Below are positions 55,985 to 64,000 of a DNA stretch of 64,000 bases, piece after piece. This DNA is from Nicotiana tabacum. Lineage: Eukaryota; Streptophyta; Magnoliopsida; Solanales; Solanaceae. Every line of letters begins with the position of its first letter. Position 1 is the stretch's first letter. The position numbers and the translations under genes are program-made. The notes beneath the pieces were generated by a model. That model saw only the letters and a list, made by a program, of their open reading frames with translations, was not told the DNA's origin and searched no databases. The DNA lies in contig NC_134101.1 in the NCBI RefSeq assembly GCF_000715075.1, forward strand, positions 135,236,237 to 135,300,236. Reading direction: 5' to 3'.

Positions 55985-56242
55985 TTTATATTAGTATATA
56001 CATATATAGTTTACAAGAAATTGTCTTAGATAAAAAAAAATAGCCCGGAACAAAAAAGCTCGTTTAGGCCCGCGGGCCCGACCCATTTAGCCCAGGACCA
56101 TGTGGGCTTAGGACCGCAGTGGGCCGGTTCCACTCATTTGGCACGTTAGGCCCAGGATTGTTTGGTCCGAGACTGCGTAAGCCCAGGCTCGTTTGGCCCA
56201 TTTAGGCCCGGGCCCGGACCACAATACAACCTTAGGTAGTAT

Positions 56243-56494
56243 CTTGGTGTTCTTTGTAGCCCATTCTCCTTGAACTTGATGTACCAGAAGATCCGAATCT
56301 CCAATCACTAGCAACTCATGTATATTCATATCGATGGCCAGATTGAGCCCCATGATGCAAGCCTCGTATTCCGCCATGTTGTTAGTGCATGGAAATCTAA
56401 GCTTCGCAGATACAGGGTAGTGTTGACTTGTTTCTGATACTAAAACCGCTCCAATGCCCACTTCTTTGAAGTTTGCGGCGCCATCGAAGAACAT
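56243..56494 (-). pseudogene. Archaeal-type RNase H, N-terminal part, Ogre-like element
   Basis: FFDGAANFKEVGIGAVLVS carries the first catalytic Asp and NNMAEYEACIMGLNLAID the Glu. GDSDLLVHQVQGEW follows with the next Asp. The sequence is then interrupted by the hAT element and resumes at 51590. This second RNase H supports the Tat/Ogre assignment. Confidence 0.88.
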
Positions 56495-57333
56495 CCTCCA
56501 ACCATCGTAAGCTTCGGTAATTTCCTCTCCTACGAATGATACTTATTCGTCGGGAAAATATGGTTTCAAGGGTTCGTATTATCCTCCCACAGGATTTTCA
56601 GCAAGATGGTCTGCCAAAGCTTGTCCCGCCTTCTAAGTTACATAGACGATGCGAACTTACTTACCAGTATCTACCACTTGGCTAATTTTCCTGTCGGCAT
56701 GGGCTTCTGAAAGATGTACTTCAAAGGGTCCATCCTGGATATGAGGTATGTGGTATAGGCACAGAAATAATGCCTCAATTTCTGAGTTGTCCAGGTCAAA
56801 GCACAACAAGTGCTCTTCAACAGAGAATATCGTGCTGCGTAAGGTGTGAACTTCTTACTCAAGTAGTATATGGCTTGCTCATTTCTCTCCGTCTCATCAT
56901 GTTGTCCTAAAACACATCCGAAGGCTCCATCTAATACAGATAGATAGAGTAACAAAGGTCTTCCAGGTTCTGGCGGGACTAGGACTGGTGGTGTGGACAT
57001 GTACTCCTTGATTTTGTCGAAGGCTTTCTGACAATCTTCGGTCCAACTCATTTTAGCATCTTTCCTCAACATCTTGAAGATGGGTTCACATATAACTGTG
57101 GACTGCGCTATGAAACGACTGATATAGTTGAGACGTTCTAGGAAGCTCATCACGTCCTTCTTGCTCCTTGGTGACGGTAACTCTTGAATAGCCTTAACTT
57201 TGGATGGGTCCAGCTCGATCCCTCGGTGGCTGACAATGAATCCCAATAGCTTTCCTGCAGGAACCCTGAATGCACACTTTGCAGGGTTCAATTTTAGGTT
57301 ATACCTCCTTAGCCTATTGAAGAACTTTCTCAA
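56495..57333 (-). pseudogene. RT connection and first RNase H, Ogre-like element
   Basis: From the right: RKFFNRLRRYNLKLNPAKCAF and GKLLGFIVSHRGIELDPSK (RT thumb), then FDKIKEYMSTPPVL and LLLYLSVLDGAFGCVLGQHDE (RNase H with an Ala-Phe form of the DxxG block), and LRHYFCAYTTYLISRMDPLKYI. The frame is open over 220 codons (56671-57333). A stop follows at about 56670, and the linker to the second RNase H is broken. Confidence 0.85.
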
Positions 57334-58150
57334 ATCCGCTATGTGATCTGCGGCCCTCTTTGATTTGATAAAGATGTCGTCAACTTACACCTCTATTTCT
57401 TTGTGTATCATATCATGGAAGATGGTTGTCATGGCTCTTATGTAAGTAGCCCCAGCATTCTTTAAACCAAATGGCATTATCTTGTAGCAGTACACTCCCC
57501 ACGGTGTAATGAAAGTTGTTTTCTCTGCATCTTTTTCATCCATCCAGATCTGGTGATAACCCGTGAAGCAATCTACAAAGTATTGGAGCTCATGTTTGGC
57601 GCAATTGTCGATCAGAATGTGTATATTTGGCAGTGGAAAGTCGTCCTTGGGACTTGATCTATTTAAGTCTCGATAGTCAATACATACTCTAACTTTCCCA
57701 TCTTTCTTCGGAACTGGTATAATGTTGGCTAGCCAGGTTGGGTACTCGACTACCTTGAGGAATTTGTCCTTGATCTGCTTAGTGACTTCCTCCTTGATTT
57801 TCAGGCTCATATCTGATTTGAACTTTCTGAGTTTCTGCTTCACCGGTGAACACATTGGATTGGTAGGAAACTTGTGAGCCACTATGGATGTGCTCAAACC
57901 GATCATGTCATCATATGACCATGCAAAGATATCCTCATATTCCCTCAAGAAATGAATGTACTCCTCCTTCTCTATCGGTGATAAGTAAATGCTTATGCGA
58001 GTCTCCTTGACGGTTTCGGCATCTCCTAAATTTACTGTTTCGGTTTCGTCCAGGTTGAACTTAGGCTTATTCTTAAAGTTCTCGACCTCTCGGACAATTT
58101 CCTTATATATTTCATCTTCTTCCTCTACGTCATTATCCTTATATTGCGCT
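57334..58150 (-). pseudogene. Reverse transcriptase, Ogre-like element, stop in the YVDD box
   Basis: TWLANIIPVPKKDGKVRVCIDYRDLNRSSPKDDFPLPNI, FVDCFTGYHQIWMDEKDAEKT and YCYKIMPFGLKNAGATY identify a Tat-type RT. The frame is open from 58248 to 57385 and is then closed by TAA exactly at the Tyr of the catalytic YVDD motif (VDD follows at once). With the next piece open to 56671, this one codon is the main break in about 1.5 kb. Confidence 0.9.
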
Positions 58151-58199
58151 GTCTCATTACATGTCACATTTATCGGTTTATCAGGAAAAGTAATAATAA

Positions 58200-58430
58200 T
58201 GTTGTAGAAAGAAAAGTGTGAAAGATAATAATGAATAATAAATAGCAATGCATTTGATTAAATTTAGAAAGTATCCAAAACAAGTATGGCTCGATAAATC
58301 AAGCAATTATTTTGAAACAAAACACGTCTTTAAAAACAAAATTACTGAAAACATCTGAAATGCCTAGCGTGGCTATAAATATAAAATTAGGCTAATTCCC
58401 AAGCTACCCAGGAACTCGGCGGGCCCGGGA
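58200..58430 (-). other. AT-rich gap between protease segment and RT, possible intron
   Basis: The G-patch frame ends near 58430 after the RARRVPG sequence, and RT-linked coding starts near 58200. Between them is AT-rich, stop-filled DNA. A donor-like CTGGGTAGCT (minus strand, about 58402-58411) is at the right place, but I do not see a clear acceptor AG after the pyrimidine-rich TTTTCTTTCTACAA near 58205. Ogre elements are known to splice an intron here. Confidence 0.5.
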
Positions 58431-58973
58431 TGGTATGGCAGTCCGATTCCTGAGAACGGCTCCTTTCTCCACGGTCTGAATGGTGAGACCTTCTTCCTCC
58501 TCCTCCTCAATTATCGCACTACAATCCATAACCTCGTCCTTTAGGAACAAATTCCTCAATCCAACTAAAGCTTCTTCCTCTGCAGTTCCCTATATTGCGT
58601 CAGCCTGGTGAAAAGTTTGACCCAGATGTGGCACTGGTTGCTCGAGAGGGTAATAAGGTCCATGCCATGGAGGTGACCAATCATCATACTCTTCCCATGT
58701 ATACTGGTATCCGAACCCGAAAGTTGTACCATGACGCTTCAGCTGTATAGGTTTAGTAATGCCCTGGAGGTTCTTCCCAAGCCCTTTGTTGGGTTCATAC
58801 CCAGACCATGCTAGTATGCTTTCTATTTTTTTATTCCACCATTTGTATTTCTCAACTGCATTGACATGTTCGATGTGGTGATAAGTTTCCCCTCCTAGCC
58901 TTCTTCTGTTCCCGATAACCGGGATGGTTTGACTGGTGTAAATAGGATTACGTCCATATCCATGAATGATCAC
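58431..58973 (-). pseudogene. G-patch segment of the Ogre polyprotein
   Basis: ILAWSGYEPNKGLGKNLQG fits the G-patch pattern (glycine-rich, hydrophobic spacing), known downstream of protease in Ogre-like elements and some retroviruses, where it is thought to bind nucleic acid. An acidic Glu run (EEEEEEG) and RARRVPG follow. The frame is open at 58590-58973 and has a stop just below 58590. Confidence 0.75.
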
Positions 58974-59520
58974 CTCCTGATGGTTTTATTCGAGCTTCAC
59001 AGCCTGGTGTAGTGTGGAAGCTACAGCCCCAGCAGCATGTATCCAAGGTCGACCCAACAGAAGATTGTATGTAGCTTATATGTCAAGCACTTGGAATTCA
59101 ACATCGAACCAAGTTGGCCCCATCTGCAGACAAAGATTAATCTCCCCAATTATGGCCCCTTTGAGACCCATCAAAGGCTTTTACATTCATACTTCCTGCT
59201 CGTATCTCATGAAAACCTTTGCCCAATATTTTTAGAGTAGTCAACGAACAAATGTTGAGGCTTGAACCTCCATCTATCAGGACCCTATCAATGAATTTAT
59301 CTTCAAACTACACCGTGATATGCAATGCCCGGTTGTGACTTAACCCTTCAGGTGGTAATTCATCCTCGTGGAAGGTGATCTTATGACTTTCCAGCACTTG
59401 CCCTACCATGTTGGCCATTTTTTCACATGTGATATTGTTAGGCACATAGGCTTCACTTAACACCTTCATTAGAGCATTCTTGTGTGCCTCTAAATTTTGC
59501 AATAATGATAAGATGGATAT
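58974..59520 (-). pseudogene. Aspartic protease, Ogre-like element (broken)
   Basis: The active site reads LIDGGSSLNICS on the minus strand near 59260, a DGG form of the usual D(S/T)G. Downstream, LLLGRPWIHAAGAV and STLHQAVK are the expected C-terminal blocks. The upstream piece 59308-59502 (HKNALMKVLSEAYVP, HEDELPPEGLSHNRALHI) is typical of the region just before the protease. Stops lie near 59306 and in the flap region. Confidence 0.8.
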
Positions 59521-61760
59521 CTAGGCAAGTGTTTTGTTCAAATGATCGACAATGGGGTATTCCTTCACCTGTACTTTCCTCCAAAGATCATCCAGTCCAG
59601 TTTTAATGACAAGTTGTTTTGTAGCAGCCTCCTTGCTCGACCCTCCCAAGTGTTCAGGTGTATAGACCTTTCCTGTTCTGGTCATTCCTTGTGCAACATC
59701 AGATTCTTCCATCTTTGCCTTTCCCTTTCGCCTAGCTTCGGCAATGTAATCCCAAGGTATGGCTTTGGAATTGAAAAGAGGTGTGGTTGATACTGTCACT
59801 GTGAAAGGTGTGGCCACTTCTACCTCAAATGGAGTAGGTGTGGCTGTAGGCGGAGCTACCTCTACCTCAAATAGAGCCGATGCGGCTACCTCAACCTTGA
59901 CTGGTGACTGTGTCTGCACCACGATAAGAGTGAGTGTGGCTGCAAGTTTAAAGTCATCACCTTCCTGAATAAGCCCGATTGACCCCTCAGGATCCCATTC
60001 CTCATCTGTCTCTATCACATGTATCACATCACCCCTATGGTATGGGAGAGGATTGTTACGGACATTGGGTGCAACTTCTTTTTCCTGTATGACCTTGTTG
60101 TCAATCAATGTCTGGATTTTATCTTTCAATGTTCGGTACTCGTCAATGGTGTGCCCCTTCATACCGGAATGATATGCACAAGTTTTGTTTGGGTTGATCC
60201 ATTGAGATGAGTTCTCTACTACCACAACAAGAATATGAGTGATATAACCAGCGACCTTCAATCTTTCGTACAGCTGGTCGATGGGTTCAGCAATAGCGGT
60301 GTATTATCTGGGTGGTTAGCGATCAAAGTTAGGTTGGGGTTTCTGGTAATTTGAACAAGTTAGAGGTGAATGATAGTAGGCTGGCTGGGTGTTATAAGTA
60401 TGATAGGCGGTGGCGGGTTGAGAATATCTGGGAGATAAGGGTTGGTATGTGGGTGGAGGTGTTTGGTATATGGGTGCAGATGTTTGGTATGTGGGTGAAG
60501 ATTTTGGGCCTTGAACCACCATTACTACCCCCACGTCTTTCTTCTTTGATATGTCGCCTGATTGCAATACTTTGTTCGTGGCTTGTAGTGCCTCGAAGTT
60601 TATCACCATCCGGCTTTTTATACCTTCTTCAATCCTTTCCCTGAGTTTGATGATATCGGAGAACTTGTGATTCTCAATGACCATTAGTCTCTCATAATAT
60701 TATGGATCATGTGCCCTGACGAAGAACTTGTTCATTTGTTCTTTTTCTAGTTCTAGTCTGACCTTGGCTGCTTCCGACCTCCATCGAGTAGCATACTCGC
60801 GGAAAGTCTCAGTCAACTTCTTCATTAAATTTTGGATGTAGAAGACATCCGGTGCATTCTCTGTGTTGAACCTGAACCAGTCCATAAATTCTGATGCCAT
60901 ACTCACCCAATTGGACACTTCTTAGGGTTCTGGCTTATGTACTAGGACAGGGCATCTTCGGTAAGACTTCTCATAAAGAGCTTCATTCAGATTCTTTCAT
61001 CTTTACCTACCCCCACGAGCTTGTCATAGTAAGTTCTCAAATGAACCTTGGAATCACCTGTTCCGTCAAATTTCGAACTTGGGAGGTTTGTAACACTCCG
61101 GCAGTTCCATATCCAGTTGTATGCATATGTCCTCATAATTCATACCCTTTATCCCTTGGCCTCCTTCGACATCCTGAACTCGACTTGTCAGCTTTTTGAG
61201 TTCCTCGGCCATGGTCTTGATGAGCAGGTCCTTCTCAGCGGATTCTGGTGTATCGGAGATTGGTTGAGTAGAGCGAGGTACAATTTCCACATATATAGGG
61301 TTGTTTTGGTGAGTGCTAGGGACTTGGGTGTAGTGGTGATCGTTGGTTGAGTTTTGAGGATCGGGGACGGGTTATGGTGTGTTTTGAGGGGTATGATAGG
61401 TGGTGGCTTGTAGGTACTGGATTGGTTGATGATGGTGTTATGGTGGAGTTGGTATCGGTAAGGGATTGAGATTTTGAGGTGCAGTTGCATATTGATGTGG
61501 TGCGGGAGGGCTTTGCGGATGCTGGTTTGGTGTATTTTGGCGAGGTGCTGGGTTCTTGGTATTTTGTTGGTTGATATCGTGGATATTTAGGGTGAGGGAT
61601 AGGTTTGCTAAGTTGTGGACCAGCTCATGTTCCCCCCTGTAACTCCAGTATCTTTTGTTCCAACCAAAAAACTAAGTCATTTGGTGCCGGAGTACTCCGA
61701 CCATCTGAAGTTTCCACATTCTCCGCATTTTCCTTTCGAATACCACTTAAGTCATACATC
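59521..61760 (-). pseudogene. Gag, Ogre-like element (broken)
   Basis: The likely start is the ATG at 61757-61759 (MYDLSGIRKENAEN). The capsid core is at 60700-61290 (PECYKPPKFEI, then FREYATRWRSEAAKV and FFVRAHDP). A Tyr/Pro-rich repeat (PTYQTSAPIYQTPPPTYQP, 60316-60500) follows. A degenerate zinc-knuckle-like CAYHSGMKGHTIDEY, in which the last Cys is Tyr, and FEVEVA repeats lie at 59521-60261. Stops or shifts separate the pieces at about 60310, 60690, 60920 and 61290. Confidence 0.82.
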
Positions 61761-62158
61761 TTAGATTTCCCTTTGCTTCTCGTATTACTTGGAGGAGGAG
61801 AAGGTGGAGGGCCACTAGATCAGTGTGATATGTTGATGATGCCAATATGTGCGAACCAACCTTAGGGGATGGGAATAATAAAGAATAAAGAAAATCAAAA
61901 GGTAAACAAGTCAGTAAGGGTTCTAAAAATTTGCGGTATTTAAACACATATTGAGGGAATGTAAATTTGCGTTCTGATTTGGGAGCCTTGTTGTGCCCGA
62001 GGTAGGCCTAGCGACAAATAGATTTGGAGAAATTCAGTGCAAATAATTACCTCATTTCATTAATGTAAAAATAGACGACCCAAAACGATACTAAATAAGA
62101 TAATGTTACTAATGGAACTTGGCCATATTACATTTAGAAAAAAGCAAGTAAACTTAAT

Positions 62159-63747
62159 CTACTTAGTCCTAGAAGGACCCTCTCCAGACTGGATGCTCTT
62201 GCCGATCAGTTCCCCTAGTTCGTGCAGGTTTAGCAATAAGAATGCCCTTTCCAAATGTCCTCCTTCATTTCCCTCAGCGTTCTGGCAATCGATGACTCTC
62301 TTTCTCATTTTTCCTTCTAATTCCATTAGACTGTACTCCAGATATTCCAGCCTTTCGCTGGATTTAACATCTCTCTCTTTCCACTCATTGATCATTTCCA
62401 TGTCGGCCTTATGTTGCTCCATATGCTCATCTTCGGACTCATGAATTCTTTTGTGCAGCTTGTTATACTTCACATGTGCTTCGGCAACCTCGTCTATGAC
62501 CCTGTTTCCTGGACCAACCCTTGGCTCGAAGATTCCTGCTATATCATCATCCAACCATGAGTGGTAGAAGTATGTGTGACCCGCATGATATCTGTCCGGC
62601 TCGATGGTATCCTTTTCTACGATAATCTTCAAGTTCCACATGTGTTGTGCTTCATTCTTACATGGGATGGCATCACCCTGAAAATCAGCTATGAAGTGAC
62701 TCATTTTGGTGACTCGCAGTATAACCTGTCTCCTGCCTTCCTATCTCATAACCCTGAGGGGAGCATAAGGGCATATGCCTCTTAACCCAAATAGTACCAA
62801 GTGGGGGACATCCTTGGATCTGATGATGAACTCGTCGGTAGGGAACCACTCGAACATCCATTGAACATGGTCCTCAGTTAACTTGTTGAAAAACTACACC
62901 TATCCTACAATATCCTTAGGTTGGGCAAACATGTCTGGAATATAGGTCATTCTCTTGGGATGATGAAATGTTATGTGATCATTCCACTGCCTTCACGGAA
63001 ATTCCTGACGGTATTGACCCTTTTGGAGATGTTCTAGCAGCCAAACTTGCAGCAGCAAATTTTAGCTCTCGAAGAATCTGAACCCCTTCTAACAGCATGT
63101 ACGGCCCGGTACATATCTGCAATGATCATAGGGACAATGGTATATGTCTGTCCCTCGATCCCGTCCATCAAAGTTTTGGCCACTATGGCCATCCTGGTAT
63201 GGATTTTGTCCCCTTGGATCGGGAATACCAGCATGCCCAAGAAACAAATAATGAATACAAAGACCCTACGATGAATCCAACCCAATGAGGTAATAGAAAA
63301 TTCATCATCAAAAGTACGGTAAGAGTTGTTGTGACCGCATCGTTCATTGAGGAAGTCGAAGGATATGTAGGAGTTTTTCAGGAACTCCAAGTCATCATTT
63401 TTCTTCAGCCCCATCATCTTAAGGAATCCTCTAGTGGTGCGATTTTTAGGCGCTAATAAACCAGGGCTATCCCAAGGCAACCCAGCAAATCCCCTTATTT
63501 CTTCCAGAAGAGGGGTCATTTCTATGTCCCCAAAGCGGAACACAACCCTCTCTTTGTCCTAAAACATGGTGGCAGCCTCAATCATCATTTTGTTTGGCTG
63601 AAGATCCCACAGAGAGGGCAAATTTTTTAAGACCCGTATCATATGATTTTGGTCACTTGAAGGAAGATCCCTCCACCAATCTAGCAAAAGTGAAGGTATG
63701 CTACCGACTATGCAGAACCTAGGGACTTCGTGCATCATTTTCTGCAA
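62159..63747 (-). pseudogene. ORF1 of the Ogre-like element (extra ORF upstream of gag), broken
   Basis: The N-terminal part (63034-63747) contains MMIEAATMF, a TAG, then FRFGDIEMTPLLEEIRGFAGLPW, which resembles the plant mobile domain found in transposon-related proteins. The C-terminal part (62159-62704) has DWQ-like acidic/basic helices and a long likely coiled coil (HESEDEHMEQHKADMEMINEWKERDVKSSERLEYLEYSLMELEGKMRKR). The 62705-63033 link is frameshifted. Ogre elements are known for an ORF of unknown function at this position. The function is not established. Confidence 0.7.
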
Positions 63748-64000
63748 AATAAAAGATGGTTAGGCCCTTTCCCCCTCCAGGTTCGTCTATTTATATAGTA
63801 ATGATTAGCATATTGACACTTATTTTTCCAAAATTAATGCACATAATCGTGGTTGTATCCGTTGGGATTATGGAAAACCCGATGAACTTTTGGATGAGGC
63901 TTGTCTTAAAGGGTTATTATGCGGATAACACATTAACTCGGCTAGGTTTGACCATGATGCATGCACAATTAATCAGAGTAAGGTTGCTATAGAGGTTTAG
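63748..64000. other. Ogre leader region at the window edge
   Basis: No gene is recognised. On the minus strand CTTTTATTTTGCAG stands directly before the ORF1 ATG and looks like a 3' splice site, so ORF1 may be translated from a spliced RNA. A plus-strand ORF here has no recognisable motif. Confidence 0.4.

Larger units (their letters stand above)
51599..56234 (+). mobile_element. hAT (Ac-like) DNA transposon, decayed, with nested pararetrovirus pieces
   Basis: The 8-bp target duplication GGTAGTAT is perfect (51591-51598 and 56235-56242). Terminal inverted repeats of about 24 bp begin TAAGGGTGTATTGTGG and TAAGGTTGTATTGTGG, with three mismatches. An 8-bp duplication and a BED-type transposase identify the hAT superfamily. 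Both ends are GC-rich with many GGGCC and AAACGG-like motifs. The length of 4636 bp includes about 1.1 kb of later insertion. Confidence 0.93.
44896..64000 (-). mobile_element. Ogre/Tat-type Ty3/gypsy retrotransposon, 5' end outside window
   Basis: Minus-strand order from the right edge: ORF1, gag, protease, G-patch segment, possible intron, RT, RNase H, archaeal-type RNase H, integrase, a 2.5-kb repeat-rich untranslated region, and the 3' LTR (44896-47733). The extra ORF before gag, the second RNase H, the G-patch and the gap between protease and RT are established traits of Ogre-like elements. The element is more than 19 kb in this window, including a 4.6-kb hAT insertion. All coding parts carry stops. 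Confidence 0.85.

Noticed and set aside
63756..63992. A 78-codon plus-strand ORF at the right edge.
   Set aside because: It is antisense to the Ogre leader and has no domain motif.

Overview
The window is a block of nested transposable elements from a plant nuclear genome. I found no convincing host gene. The organism is probably a flowering plant of the nightshade family (tobacco-like). This is inferred from the element families as I remember them: Tekay/Del LTRs beginning TGTAACGACC, an Ogre/Tat element carrying a G-patch, a CTCCCTCCGTTTC MITE, and pararetrovirus relics. No database search was possible. Nearly every coding region is broken, and many of the in-frame stops look like C-to-T or G-to-A changes in old methylated repeats.

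Layout. 1-10,341: two Ty3/gypsy Tekay-type elements on the minus strand, one inserted in the protease region of the other (junction at 6290/6291). 10,960-17,500: a decayed minus-strand Tat-type element with a truncated left LTR. 17,541-27,812: a complete non-coding LTR element (LARD-like) with 2.9-kb LTRs, a perfect 5-bp target duplication (GTTAG), a primer-binding site, a polypurine tract and a minisatellite. 29,494-34,138: a young plus-strand chromovirus-like element with nearly identical LTRs and one long open gag-protease-integrase frame that lacks reverse transcriptase and RNase H. 35,064-43,698: a plus-strand Tekay-type element whose 3' LTR is fused to a truncated integrase. It is inserted in an AT-rich repeat that also occurs nearby. 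44,632-44,895: a Tekay LTR fragment. 44,896 to the window end: a large minus-strand Ogre/Tat element with 3' LTR, repeat-rich 3' untranslated region, integrase, two RNase H domains, RT, possible intron, G-patch, protease, gag and an extra upstream ORF1. Its LTR carries a MITE (47,345-47,555). Its archaeal-type RNase H domain is split by a 4.6-kb hAT transposon (51,599-56,234), which itself contains rearranged endogenous pararetrovirus pieces (54,940-55,984).

How the parts relate. The Tekay elements supply LTR tips, primer-binding site and polypurine tract that the LARD copies, so the LARD could have been mobilised in trans. The RT-less chromovirus likewise kept its frame open although it cannot reverse-transcribe alone. 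The most unusual signal is in the Ogre 3' untranslated region: 28 tandem 18-nt hairpin units with an 8-nt loop, whose 5-bp stems vary in a compensatory way between units, followed by three larger hairpins spaced exactly 92 bp apart that also covary.
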